Assembly: GCA_022495005.1 (NCBI GenBank)
Contig: JAGYXB010002071.1
Coordinates: 186,001-250,000, forward strand
Origin: Rhyacophila brunnea
Taxonomy: Eukaryota > Arthropoda > Insecta > Trichoptera > Rhyacophilidae
Direction: 5' to 3'
DNA: 64,000 nucleotides
The translations under genes were made by a program, and so were the position numbers. Positions within the stretch are counted from its first letter, which is position 1, and every line of letters begins with the position of its first letter. Shown here one piece after another: positions 45,301 through 57,380 of the stretch. Under the pieces are notes generated by a model. It did no database searches. It was not told the origin of the DNA and saw only the letters and a program-made list of their open reading frames with translations.

Positions 45301-45479
45301 ATACCTACTTACAAATCTAATCAACAAAAAAGCATTGCATAAACGTAATGATTATTCTTGAAAAAGATTTGTCTGCAATTTTTTATACAATGCGATTTGT
45401 CATTTATACATGAATTCTATTGTTTCCGTTTGTGCATAGATTGGTAAACATAATATGAAAAACCGAAGAAAATACGCAT
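42309..45479. other. Anonymous region with one GC-rich patch and a TA microsatellite
   Basis: No gene supported. 43005-43313 is GC-richer and holds a 102-codon minus frame with several Cys (CNYEMAFTCISDD, ECDSPHPC) but no family I recognise. It may be repeat-derived. (TA)n of 12 units lies at 43346-43369. 44880-45180 is another GC-richer patch containing the palindrome GAAATGACGTCATTTC at 44893-44908. Confidence 0.4.
43346..43369. repeat. (TA)n microsatellite
   Basis: Twelve consecutive TA dinucleotides between GCCTTTA and TGACAG. Confidence 0.9.
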
Positions 45480-45635
45480 GGCTATGTTGTCATTATTTTT
45501 TTAATATTATATAAAAAAAACACTTTTTTAAATATATATGAAATAGTAATTTATTTTCTCTTCAAAATGAAACATTCGCGTGCAATGTAAAATCATCTCG
45601 CGTGCCATAGGTTCGCCATCCCTGTTATATAGTGT
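45480..45635 (-). mobile_element. Solo hAT-like terminus
   Basis: On the minus strand CAGGGATGGCGAACCTATGG, CACGCGAGATGATTTTACAT: a typical terminus of a hAT element of the ZBED5-like or Space Invader-like type. The opposite end and duplication are not visible, so only one end or a decayed element is present. Confidence 0.45.
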
Positions 45636-45771
45636 TTCCGAATTATGCATGTTCAATGTAAAATTCCATGTATTATAAATCTTGTGAATTATTCGTTGGA
45701 TAAAAAATACTTCATTAAAAACAAAACATCGTAATCTTAAATAACTAAATTGATCGTAATTAAGTAGGAGG

Positions 45772-45846
45772 CCAGTAGCTTAATTGGATGATGCATATTG
45801 GCGCGATACCAGTTGATATACGGGATTAAATCCGTCGAAGCGTCGT
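45772..45846 (+). repeat. tRNA-like SINE head, different family
   Basis: An A-box-like TAGCTTAATTGGATGATG and B-box-like GGGATTAAATCC about 50 bases apart look like a tRNA-derived head. The acceptor stem does not pair cleanly and the downstream tail is T-rich, so this is probably a SINE remnant, not a tRNA gene. Confidence 0.45.
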
Positions 45847-46389
45847 ATTTTTGTGATTTTTTCTAGTAGGTATATAATTATATGAGTTATTTTCAAGTTA
45901 TGTATGTTACATAATACTTAGTTAAAAAATAGAATATGATTTGCCTTAAGAATAATACAGTTTTAAAATCAATATATATGGCAAGATATAATTCCCAACG
46001 TAATTATTGTTTGACTTCTAATAATTGATTTAAGTTTTTACTCACTTTTCTATTCTATATATTGAGTTGGTACCTGGATCAGGATCTGTATCAACGAAAT
46101 AATTAATTAATTTTTTCAGAAGGGCGTGAGGAAATAACGCAAATGACCGATATGAATGGAATTAACTTGGCAGGCGCAGTTGTGAACAAACCTTTACTAC
46201 TACTTATAATATTGAATAGTGAATGGCAGTCAGTTTCAGATACTAGTACCATGAGTTGAGTAGCATACAACGAAAATTACCGTTTTCATTAGATAGTGTA
46301 TTGTAGGTCCCTATAATAATATATACATTCATTAAACAATCTGTGTGCTAGTAGTTAGTTAACAGAAATCTTTTAAAATCATAAGCCCT

Positions 46390-46610
46390 GTCTGACGCCG
46401 ATAGAAGTGGCAGTGGGCAGAGCTACGAGCTACGAGCTACGAGCGACGTCCACAGCTGACCGTCGCGACGCCATTCCGACAAAAAGCTCTCCGATGGCCG
46501 GGGCGCGAAAAGCTTCGCATAAATCTCCCGTCTCAAAAGCTTTTGTCATTTTTATCTTTCATACCTACACGCCATTAATGCTCGCGACAAAAGGCGGCTA
46601 AGTGTGTGTT
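46390..46610. other. CpG-rich island with GAGCTAC tandem
   Basis: A sudden GC- and CpG-rich stretch with three tandem GAGCTAC units (46421-46441). A 64-codon frame (46407-46601) has no recognised domain. Could be a promoter or 5' exon of an unseen gene, or a conserved non-coding element. Confidence 0.4.
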
Positions 46611-49600
46611 GGTGAACACTTTTTCTTGTTTCTTCTCGTCTATTTAGTAAGTGTTAGTTTACTTACTGTAAGCAATGAATTATTATTATAAAATTAAAAA
46701 AAAAATATTAGAAAAGGGTATCCGTTATTCGACCTTCTTTATATCCTTCTTTATTCATTGTTATGAAAGAGTTGGTTAGGCGAATGTGTAGCAGCGCATC
46801 CTTATACAATGATTAAACTAAATATAATTTTAATGAAAATCCACTTACCAAGTTTCATATTTATATATTCTAGATGAAAAAATCACCGTTATAAATACGT
46901 TATCTCCTTTTAACCGAAAACAAAATTTTATTCTTTGTTATTTATTTAACTTTATACCCCGTTTCTAGCTTCAATGTCTTCGGTATCTGTGAGAGGGAAT
47001 TTAGAAGATCGTCGTATGGTTATTAATTATTTTGAAGGATTCAAAAAGAAAAATGTTCTGTGTACTGTAGTTTTTTTTTCAAAATACTATCTTTTTTTCA
47101 TCTTTGTATTAGAATCAGCATTATAAAAATATGACAACACTGCTTCCCGTGAACAATTTAAAACTATTTGACGTACAAGTTTAGACAGTTGACGCGGTGC
47201 GTAACACGCTTTCCACCTAAAGCATGCGCAATTTTTTTCGATGTTAAAGCCAGAATTAAGAAGTGGAAGGTGTATTGATCAAATGTGTATAGCTATTGGG
47301 GTTCTTTCAACCTATAATTTATACGTAATGCAAAGTTTTTTGCGTTAATCTACATATACATTTCAGCATTAGCAGGCTTAGAAACGAGGATGCCCAAGGT
47401 ACTGATTGATTGTGAGGTCCCCAACTACTAACGTAACTAGTTAAAATATGAATGTGCTTCTTTCTTAGAACTACATGCTGTAACTAAAAATAATAACTAT
47501 TGCAGATGAAAGTGATGAATAATAATATAAGTGGTTTTTTTTTTGTACAATTACGTATGTGTTGAATGGTTAAGTTATAGACTTATTTATTGTTATTGCA
47601 GGGATTTTGTAATGCTTTGTGTAATATTATATAATGAATGTTTACGGAATAAATAGCTTTTAAAGATTCTAATAACTGGTTCGAAATGTTTCTTGGTCCC
47701 TTCTAAAATCATTTGACGGATCTTGTATCATCTTCGTTACAGACAAATTCGTTGAATGCAGTATTAAACATAATTTCAAGTTACCGCATGAAATTAATTG
47801 AATTTTGAACTATAGATTTCATATAATTAGAATGTAAACCCCAAATTCCTATATTGTTTAGAATATAATATTATTAAACTACTAATACCGGTATTGTAAC
47901 GGTTAGCGGGAAATATGAGATAGCTCTTTTGCTCTGTTCGCTTAAGCGGCTTAGTTTGTGTATGCAGGAAATCTTTATATCCTAATTACACGTGCGTGGA
48001 GTTCTAGTATTTAGTAATAAACCTCTATCATCCAAATTGAACAGCTATATTAATTTCTGCCACTAGAAAATTGTGTACATAAGGCTAAGCCAGGATTAAC
48101 CTATAAATACAAGCAGAACTATATTTGCGTGTAGGCAGTATTATATCACGTCTGATTAATTGTAAAATACATGTGACTAAAATGGTAAGTATTATTATAA
48201 ACAATGAAAAGTATAATACAACTGATGGTAAGTATTAACATATTAAATAGCATGTATTTTATCAATGAAATTAAGTTATTAAGGAGTATTTTAATTTAAT
48301 TTCCGGCATTTTTTTTTATATAAAGAATTGTCTTTTTACAATAATAGTCATTTTCTAAAACATCAAACGCAGAAATGCTGTATATATTTTACGTAATAAT
48401 ACGTATGATATATTTCATGTCATTTTTTGTATAATGTAGGTGAACGTAGATGGTAACATTAGTAACATAAGCATTGTCAAAATATTATCTTCCTACGTAA
48501 CCCCTTTAAATAGCACAATATCCAAGAAATCCTGAATTCTACTGGCCAAGGAAAGAGAGATGTACTTACAAAATGGTCGCCAACATTTGGTAGAAGATGA
48601 CACAAAAAGAAATATAATTTAACTAGAAAAGTGTGGTTATTAGGAACCAGTTTGAACAATATATTAAGTTATAGTAATATTAAGTATATGTAGCCATATC
48701 GTCTACATATAGATTTTTTTTTGTACAAATTATCGTCATATACCTACATTCAACAATATCCCGTTCAGTACCCTATTTTTTCAAAAGTATTTTTTCTTAA
48801 GTCGCATGTATATTTATGTTGTGTTCCAAATTATGTATCTTCAATAACTAATGTTACATTCTTAAATCGTATGTATTCTTCATTGAATATAGAAATAGTA
48901 TTAGTTGAATAATGTAGAGAAAACTTGATATGTAATCTGAAAGATAACTAGCAACTATGTATATAATATATGACTTATAACATAATAGTATTATAAATAT
49001 GTATATATATATAATACTTTCTTATTTAGAAGTGACTATTTCAAAGAAGTAATGATCAATATCTGGAATATATCAGAAAAGCTCAAAGAATTTGATCAAT
49101 CAAAGCTATCCGATCGAAAAGTTCTGCCTGATATAAAAAACTAAGGCACAACAATAGGTAGATAATATAAAAGTTCAGGGAACAGGAAACCGTAGGCATA
49201 TTTACATTAAACCCAAGGGTTTGACCGCTAAACAGTTTTCTTCAAGTGAAACAGATACGATCCTAGAGGAAAAGGGAAAATTTTTATTTACATTTCGTAT
49301 TGAAATCAGCCATTTCGGTTTGATATAGATTCTTTTTACGAGAAAAAAACTTCTGTTTTTGTGACTTTGTAAAGCCAGTTTTTTTGATTTGAAACAATGT
49401 TTTCATCATCATCTACGATTAAAAAACAAAACTATCTTTATGTTAATGATGTATTGTGCGTTGAATTATCACTAAAGTAATATTTTACTATTAACTTGTT
49501 ATTGACTGATTTTTACATATCGTCACCTCAATACTACAACTAGATAACTTGATTTTCACTGTTTTTAAGATAGCTATTGCATATGATTTCACATTGTCTT

Positions 49601-50308
49601 CTCTACAATATGATAAAACTTGGTAAGTCAGAAGAAAATGGGAACTGTATTAATTTTGTGTTTGAAAATATTAGATAACTAACTAACTATAAATCATATA
49701 AATCAGATGTCTTGGATTTAGCTAAATGATTTCTTACGGTGTATATACTATTTTTGATACCATCATTATTTTTGTAATTTATTTAAATTTGCAAAGTGTT
49801 ATCAGCACATCTTTTTACATAGACTTTTCATCATCCACTTGTTAAGTTTGTTTTATTAATTTGTTGTTATGGTGAATATAATATTTTAAATACGTGAAAA
49901 TTATGATCGTATAATTTTGTTATAATTTATTATGTATTAGCGCAGAGTTCATTTAATTCAATCCGTTGAAAGCATTTTGAAAAGACTTTATCATCAATAA
50001 TTTTCACATTTCTGCAAAACCGCGTTCATCCATGCGTAATCCTTTGGAACTATTCACCTTTGTCCGAACGTCTTCCCTCCCTTCTTTCTCCTCTCATTCA
50101 CTAATGGCTGTCCACAGTGTTGTGCCAAATCATTTTTAACGGAAGGAGTTTTTCCGAGAAAAAGTATTTTTTCATAGACATGACACGGATATACATCCGA
50201 TTTCTCAAGACTTCCATCCTTGCTCCAAGCTCCACGCTGGTGATCTGATACTATGCAATGGATATAAAGATTTTCTATCTACACCATAATCTTCAAACTT
50301 CTATAATG
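46611..50308. other. Anonymous AT-rich region
   Basis: 3.7 kb with no gene, terminus or clear repeat that I can support. Short frames are AT-composition artefacts. Confidence 0.35.
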
Positions 50309-50316
50309 ATAGATAC

Positions 50317-51220
50317 CAGTGGCGAAGGATGACTTTTGGAAACAGGTAGGCTGTGGAAAAATCACACTTGTTAGATGTATTTACGGGAAATAAGAAGATA
50401 ATCCGACATAACTACTGATGAATAGTTAATGGTGGGTACATAAAAACCGATGAAATTTCAAAAGCTCACTGATGGTATAAAATTAAGCAATTAATTTGAA
50501 TTATGTATTTTCTTAAATACAAACGCAAGATACGCTCAAAATATATTGAAAATATCCGTTGTTGTGAATCTGTTCCATAACAATTTATAATTATTTAACC
50601 CGTAAACTAGACATTTTAAAATATTTCTATATTTAAAACACCGACTAGATACAATATCAGATTTCAACTTACATAATTGGCTGAATAAATTGTCTTGGTC
50701 TATGAATAAACTAACTGACAAATAAAAATCACGAGATAAATGATTTATTATTTTTAACAACAATCAATACTTATATGTGATTGAATCGATAGAATTTTTT
50801 TTTAAATTATCTTATAAAATATTTTGAATACATGTGCACTTACGTAATATGTAAGCGTAAGCGCTCCTTAAATAGCTTACCAATTTATATGGACCGCCGC
50901 AGACGTCTTGAAATTATGAGAAACAAACTTCATATAAAAAAAGTTTTCGATTCACGCGAACGTAATCCATACAATATGTAAAGCGAGATGAGTTGTCGCT
51001 TATTTTTTTAAACCTTCGAGACATCCCATAAATGGTGCTTATTGAAATAGTGGAAAAGGTCGTAAAATTATTATGACAATTATACGAAAGATGTCGTTGG
51101 GCATATTGAATATATTGTTATGTGATTATATTATTTAATATGTCAATATAAAATGAAAAAAATATTTTTCTTAAGAAAGTAGAGTTTAAATAATCGCCTA
51201 GTATGGAGTCTTCGCCACTG
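50317..51220. mobile_element. hAT-type MITE, family B, copy 2
   Basis: 904 bp with a perfect 8-bp duplication ATAGATAC (50309-50316, 51221-51228). Ends CAGTGGCGAAGGATGACTTT and AGTCTTCGCCACTG. Shares the same end blocks as the 770-bp copy in intron 4 of the CD36-family gene. Perfect duplication suggests this is the younger of the two. No transposase frame. Confidence 0.93.
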
Positions 51221-51451
51221 ATAGATACTATATAAATATTTGTGTAACATGTACCTACTGTAAATTCAAATTCAACCAAAATGCCATTTTAATTATTTAA
51301 AATGTAACACAAAATGTAGTGCGTATTCCACATAATTTAATAATTATTAGAACCGATTACGACTAGTTATAGGACACTCTTAACCGATACAAAATATATA
51401 ATCTTATAGCTTATAGCAAGAAAATTAAAAACAAAAGCTATTTATTGAATA

Positions 51452-51623
51452 CAGACCTACAAACTTATCTGCAGAATGGCCAAACATGGTACTACAAACT
51501 ACCATAGGACGCCATTTTGAAAATTTGATTTGAATGTCAGATTTTGTTCAGTTACGAGTCTTGATTGGGTAGTTTTAGACAGTGGCTCCCCCTTCCGATT
51601 CTTCAGATAAGTTTGTAGGTCTG
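51452..51623. mobile_element. Short TIR element with 20+ bp termini
   Basis: 172 bp, ends CAGACCTACAAACTTATCTG in perfect inverse orientation. TTGAATA follows or precedes on both sides (TATTGAATA left, TACTTGAATA right), suggesting a 7-9 bp target duplication with a small indel. No frame. Confidence 0.8.
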
Positions 51624-52180
51624 TACTTGAATACAGTGTTTCAAAGGCTTCTCTTTTTAAAAATAAGTCAATCAAAATTTGATTGACTAAGTTAATTTGT
51701 TAAGATTTGCAAAATATAATCGTAAATAAGTACTATTAATAAGTTATACAAAACGAGTATTGATTGAATCTAATGCGAGTTATGATAAATTCGATAGAAT
51801 AACATGAATTAATAATGCCAACAATGTCTTTCAACTAAAAATTGATATGTAACGCGATTAAATTGTTATAACTTGTAACAATTATTAGTCAATTTAATTC
51901 ATTTTTTTTTGTCTAACACATTTGTAATTATCTTTTTATGAGTAATGAAAATAATAGTTATGAGAATATTACATTTTCTTTTTTTATATAAGTACATAAT
52001 ATATATTATTAATTATGTATCATAAATAGTGTGAAGTAAAAATTTTGTTCTAGAATATTTCTATTCTATATAGTATTGAGAAAATGGCTAATTTTAGTAT
52101 GTTGAAAAAAAAACACTATGTTTTATAATTTGATATACTTAGCTTTCAATAAAGTAATATTTTTAGAGAAAACAATACAC
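51624..52180. other. Unassigned spacer
   Basis: AT-rich, no gene recognised. Confidence 0.35.
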
Positions 52181-52183
52181 TAA

Positions 52184-52603
52184 AGCGTCAATTACATTGA
52201 GCTTTTTTATGAGCTGATTATTGGCAAATTTATAATCTGCCTGTAAATTCGCCCAGTGTAATCATCGAATAAGCTAATAAGCAGGTTGTAAACACTCCAC
52301 CTAGAAAAGTTGAAAGCCGGTCAACTTTTCACACTACACGCCGGCGTGTGGGCTTACTGCGTCTGCGCAGTAGAGCGATGGTGGTGGAAAAACGAACTAC
52401 TCATTTTGAAATTTACATTTTTGACGTTTAATGGAAACATTGTTATGGAGCGTAGCGACCTCCCCGTCAAAATCGCTCGCTGGCTTGTGGCTTATCAGCG
52501 AATGGAAAGTTTTGTGTGTAATCATGAAGTCGCAGTAGCTGAACCGCCCGCTTTTAAATTTGCCAATAAGCAGCTCGTAAAAAAGCTCAATGTAATTGAC
52601 GCT
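52184..52603. mobile_element. PIF/Harbinger-like MITE, family G
   Basis: 420 bp flanked by TAA (52181-52183 and 52604-52606). Terminal inverted repeats of about 48 bp start AGCGTCAATTACATTGAGCT with only two or three mismatches. The 3-bp TWA duplication points to PIF/Harbinger. The interior is GC-rich relative to surroundings and has a 98-codon + frame (52310-52606) running into the right terminus, of unknown meaning. Confidence 0.87.
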
Positions 52604-52606
52604 TAA

Positions 52607-53604
52607 GCAAAAAAATCCCATATGCAAAAAAATAAGGTAAATGTGTCGTTGGATCACCAGCGATGTCCATAATCGATGAATAGGAGAAAAATAGTCTTTT
52701 TGTTTTCTAGTGCACACGCGATGGTGAAAGTTTATATTATTCCGACTATAGAATGTTTAAAATAAATAATTTCCACATTATCAGTTTTCTTGTAATTTTC
52801 TTAGAATAAAGAATGTAAATGTAATAATGTAGTCAAATATAGTGTGAAAATACAGACATGATTGATATTTTCTCAGTTAATATAAAGTTATTCGTAATTT
52901 AAATATAATATACATTAGTGTATTCCAATATGAAGTACGTATACCCCGGATATGAGAAGCATTTGTATCTTTTTATGTATAAATATTTGACTTCTCAGTG
53001 ATGTCGCTGTGTTTCTAATTGTACTATAATTAGTAAATTTGAAATACCCGATTATTATAATACGTACCTATGTCATACGAAAAATAATTTAAATGATATT
53101 ATTGACACAGTAAAGAATATTGCTTACACCTGACATGATTTTTCTATCGGCAGCTCAGAACATAAAAAAGACTCGAGGGAAAGAAAGAGAACCTCTAAAG
53201 TAAAGTAACATTATTATAATAATATATGTGTAGATTAAATAGGGATTGCTTAAATTTTTTTTAAATCATTTTTTTAAAGATAACACAGTTGGTTGAGTTA
53301 GTATATAATTCCATGAGTAAGTATTTTTTAAAATTAGAATTCTATATTTACAGTAAGAGTGGAATGCAGAAACATTTGTCATTACTAAAATTTCCTTAGC
53401 AGAAAACACTATGCAGAAACACTGTCCTTAGTTAAGATCATTTCTATTGAAAATAGTACCATATTTAAAAAATTCTCTTTCCTATAGTTTAGGTAAATTA
53501 TTTTATAATTGTTAAACGATGACAAAAATATGACAACTGCATTTTATAAATGCAATAACAATAAATACATATTAATATTTCATTATAATACTCTTATGTT
53601 TCCG
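52607..53604. other. Unassigned spacer
   Basis: AT-rich, no gene recognised. Confidence 0.35.
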
Positions 53605-53793
53605 TTATAAGTCATTATAGGTGATTCCACCGGCACCACAAGATATTTTTTTTAACATGGTAACACTAGCTTCAAGTGTCATTCTATCATCTGGCATCTT
53701 GTATTTCTGCGGGCTGGCGTATAAAAGTAAAATAATATTCTGCAAGTACATGCCAAACGAATAAACACTGTCAATATCCATATTGAGATACAT
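53605..53793 (-). CDS. Unrecognised protein-like ORF or exon
   Basis: A 62-codon minus frame (longer, to about 53820, if read from a possible exon start after AACAG) reads DSVYSFGMYLQNIILLLY, ASPQKYKMPDDRMTLEASVT and MLKKISCGAGGITYNDL, then a stop. Its residue balance (Gly, Ser, Asp, Pro, Met mixed) is unlike the Ile/Asn/Lys/Phe noise ORFs around it, so it may be a terminal exon, processed pseudogene or fragment of a host gene. I do not recognise the family, and no good poly(A) signal follows at once. Confidence 0.35.
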   Translation of the reverse strand: MYLNMDIDSVYSFGMYLQNIILLLYASPQKYKMPDDRMTLEASVTMLKKISCGAGGITYNDL

Positions 53794-53820
53794 TGTTAAA
53801 TGAATTTGAGTGTATGGACT

Positions 53821-54439
53821 GTTTTATAGACATGCGAATTTATTTTGACAGCAGCTGCCAATGGTAAATGGTAATACAGAAGGGGGCGTGTTCATAACAA
53901 AAGTAGTCTATGGTTAAGGATTCCTTAACTCTATACTCAGTATTGTCTATAGTTAAGTCATGCTTTTCGGCGACTTATCCTTAGGATCGAAATCTTAGAT
54001 TGTGCATTCCGCTCGTAGTCAATATTCGATTTAATAAAAATAATAAAGTAATAGCTGACTACAATATCAAGACACCCCACTGGCAGTGGCGTCGGAAGAA
54101 ATTTTCATCCCATATTCATTAGAAGCGGACCGTCAGGTTTGCGAAACGTCAGTCAGTCTACGCGACACGGGTAGCCAATTAACTCTGATGGAGAAGTGTA
54201 AAACGTACGTCTATCGTGTAATAATATACATTAGTATTTATTGAAGTATTATTATACATATAAAAAAAATAGCCAAATATTACAACGTGGAATAATAGTT
54301 ATAATTTCAGGTGGTTGGCAACCCCGTGGGCCGATTATATTGCTCGAAAAGTGGATGAACCAGGGGCTGCAAAATTAATGGGAACTGGGTTACCTTACTG
54401 GGTGTAGTATAACAAGGTACAGATCTTGAGTGTGGAAAA
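53821..54439. other. Unassigned spacer
   Basis: CAGTGGCGTCGGAAG at 54085 resembles a hAT terminus but no partner end was found. No gene recognised. Confidence 0.35.
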
Positions 54440-54447
54440 ATATCAGG

Positions 54448-54720
54448 TAAACTTACTTACTTATTTTACCCTGTAACACCTCAGCATTGGTGCATAGTGT
54501 AAGCACAGGTTCGGGCCACTTTCCACAGCCTATCGCACACCTCCCGCCATGCCAGACCTGCAGTGCGTAGATCGCTTTTGTAGTACCGCCGCTTTGTAAG
54601 GGAGGGTTGGCTACGACGAAGGAACCCTTGTGATTTTGCCACAATGGTAAGAGTATCGCATTCTCTGGCTGTATTTGGAACACATGTCTCAGCCACGTGA
54701 AGCGTCTCTTCATTGTTACT
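54448..54720 (-). pseudogene. LINE 3' relic with (TAAG)n tail
   Basis: Minus-strand frames give RFTWLRHVFQIQPENAILLP and, shifted, RTAGLAWREVCDRLWKV ending MHQC, resembling the end of insect LINE polyproteins ('W.GHv.rm......GL.W.ea...DR..WR...'). The 3' end GAGGTGTTACAGGGTAAAAT is followed by AAGTAAGTAAGT. A third LINE lineage in the window. Confidence 0.6.
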
Positions 54721-54874
54721 TCAATCAGTAGGGCTGCCATGATCCGAAATAAACTGAAAAACCTGTTAAAGAATATGTTATTTCCAATATTCACGCATAT
54801 CTTACAATAACTACTAAAATTTGCCCACAAATATAACAATATTTAAAGGCAGTCGGCGCGCTTTAAGTCCCTTA

Positions 54875-55058
54875 AGCGCCGGTTAGACGGCAGGAACTTG
54901 CCTGCGCGGTATAGTTTGTGCAAAAAATTCAGAACATTTTTACAGGGCTTTTCGGTTTACGTGAGCTACAGTTTTTCCGTCCATACACACGGGCTTTCCG
55001 GTACAAACCGGTTTGCGCAGGCAAGCTTGTGGTAAAGCATGAGCGTCTAGCCGGCGCT
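54875..55058. mobile_element. PIF/Harbinger-like MITE, family H
   Basis: 184 bp flanked by TTA (54872-54874, 55059-55061). Ends AGCGCCGGTTAGACG and AGCGCCGGCTAGACG (inverse of right) with more sub-terminal pairing (TTGCCTGCGC). The TWA duplication and AGCG-C start match family G at 52184, so the two may use related transposases. Confidence 0.87.
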
Positions 55059-55329
55059 TTAGTCAATTCTCAATAATTTTGTGTTCCCTCGGATAATAGG
55101 TTGATAAATACAGTATATACAATAATACTCAAGTAGCGTTACATAACCATAGGACTGCCCTAAAATTCGTTTGATTGACGAACTTACCAAAATCGGTAGA
55201 AGTACGTATCGGCCAAGAACTAGGAGAAGAACTAGGAACCGAGAAGAGTGAAAGGAGCTTAAGGTACCACGTCATCTGGCAGAGGACTGATGGTGGCGAA
55301 CTATGATTATTCAAAAATCAACTTGTAAC

Positions 55330-55740
55330 TGTAAACCGGTATAGATTCTTGTCTATGGGGATGACATAGACAACATTGCTAAATAATATGCTACAGTAGA
55401 AGCTTTTACTACTGTGGAAACATCTACAAAAAAAACATAGATCTTCAAATCAATGAGACAAAATGAAGTAGGGATATGCCCATTCTGGGTAATTAAGCAC
55501 ATAATCCCTCTGATATTTAATTTGGCGGCTATATTTTCAAATATGTACATAGATTTATGTACCTTGATTCCCTTGTGAGCAACAAAAATATCATCAGTAA
55601 AGAAATGAAACGGAGAGTCAAAACAGGAAATGAGGGCTTTGGTCTACAAAATCAACTAAAGTCTTGTACTATCTTCTGTTGTATAAATTTATTAATGTAC
55701 AATACGATGATCCGATCATCAGTTCGTTGTATTTTCTAAT
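55330..55740 (+). pseudogene. RTE reverse transcriptase relic
   Basis: Broken + frames read LVYGDDIDNIAK (decayed YADDIDIIA), VEAFTTVETSTKKT, then MYLDSLVSNKNIISKEMKRR and GFGLQNQLKSC. This follows the RTE at 12.7-13.2 kb (AYADDIDII, YLGFLVTRHNDIAEEINKRI, FKSRL) segment by segment. Heavily mutated. Confidence 0.65.
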
Positions 55741-57239
55741 GTTAAGAAAATTCTCGTATGAAAATTATTTTTGTGAGTATTTCTTGATATTTTCTAAAGG
55801 TTTAACTAATAAACAAGGGCAAGTAATACAATTGGAAGCATTTCGTTAAATAAATAATATCAATCGAATATAAGTTAACGAAAGCTTTTTACTTATACAC
55901 ACATATACATAATATATAATTTTAAGTTTCTTTTACAATACGACACATTTGCAATGGAATGGTATACAAATTTTAAGCTTTTTCCATCTGACTTTATACT
56001 TCCATTTCTCTTAGATTTAATATACCAAGAAAGCTTTATAGAACTCCGAAGAGAAACATCGTTAGTTTTCTTACTTTACTATCTACCTTGATGGAATTGG
56101 AAGTAAAAATTAGCTCAGCGACCGGTGAAATTTTATCACTAAGATTGCTTCTTATTACAATGCTAGTGGAAAGTTTAAAAAAAGGAAGATTAGTTTGAAA
56201 GCCATCATGTTTTATACAGGTACGCTGGTACTTCATTTGTTATTATAGTTTATCTGGTGTCTTTTTAGTGTCGGTGAACTCGCAAGGTAGAGTGATGACA
56301 CATTGTCTGTAGTTGAATTCATGGATGCAGATTTTTTCGCGTTGAGATTAAAATTCAAATCTGAAATAAAAGCAAACATAATGCAGATACAGAATAATAT
56401 CATTGTTTCTTTAAAATCTGATGAAGTTCACCACAACATTTTTAATTTCAACAATATATACTGCATGACAGGGTACCGTTCAAAGTTAAAAGGCAAATAA
56501 GGCTCTATCAAACTCACCACTCACAATCAGCGGCTACAAATTTGCGAAAGTCGATGAATTCATAATAGAACTGGGAACACTCATCCCTCAAAACGACTCA
56601 GTCAAGAAGTTAGGAAATAATTACTTTGGAAAAAGTCCTACTACGGTTAGACACAGTTCAAATCAATATAATGTTCTACAAAACCCTCACCAGGCATCGA
56701 CATATAGATTGAAAAATAGAGAAATCCATTTCCAAAAATATCCATTGTAATTTATTTTTGATTTTTAAGGTGGCTGTAGTGGGCGGGGTTATTGAAATCT
56801 AACAGGCGCCACTGACATCCGCATTTACCCCGTATATTATAGCTTCTCAATGCTTCCACCGAGGACCCTCTTCCTCTTCCTCATCCCTATACCCAGACAC
56901 TCCGTTTTTTGGGTCTAACGGGTGATTACTTACGAGATAATGTGACCTGTCGCATCCGCAAGTGGTTATCGGTTAACGGCCATAATTATTAGGATAAATA
57001 CAATCTTGTCTTTTAGACATGCCGCGTCAGAATATTAAAGTAAAAATTGGATGCCTCAGATGGTTGTACAACATATACCGTGCGTGTTGTAGAATGCTAA
57101 GAAGGAAAAGGAGAGATGGACCGTTGAGAAAGCTGTTCGATAGCCAAATCATCTGGGTCACAATCCTCAGCCTTGAGGATCAGACGAAGAACAAAAAGGT
57201 AATATTCCATTCACCTAAATAATTTTGGTCCTAAGGTGG
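55741..57239. other. Unassigned spacer
   Basis: No gene I can support. A 67-codon + frame at 57019-57222 with KIGCLRWLYNIYRA and MLRRKRRDGPLRKL might be a scrap of LINE tail, but the match is weak. Confidence 0.35.
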
Positions 57240-57380
57240 GGGCCGAGGGTTAACTCATTTAGTGCTAAAACCGCGACTGGCGCGGTTCGGAGCAGTTGGC
57301 TTTTCGATATAATTAACGTGTTATTTAAATGTGGTAATTAAAATGTAATTAAAACTTCAGCAGTGATTGTGTTAAAGTAT
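57240..57380. pseudogene. Scrap related to pogo/Tigger relic at 3602
   Basis: GATATAATTAACGTGTTATT, TGGTAATTAAAATGTAATTA and CAGCAGTGATTGTGTTAA parallel 4189-4260 in the intron-3 element. No termini remain. Confidence 0.5.

Noticed and set aside
45772..45846. tRNA gene
   Set aside because: A- and B-box-like words are present but the acceptor and anticodon stems do not pair well, so a SINE head is more likely.
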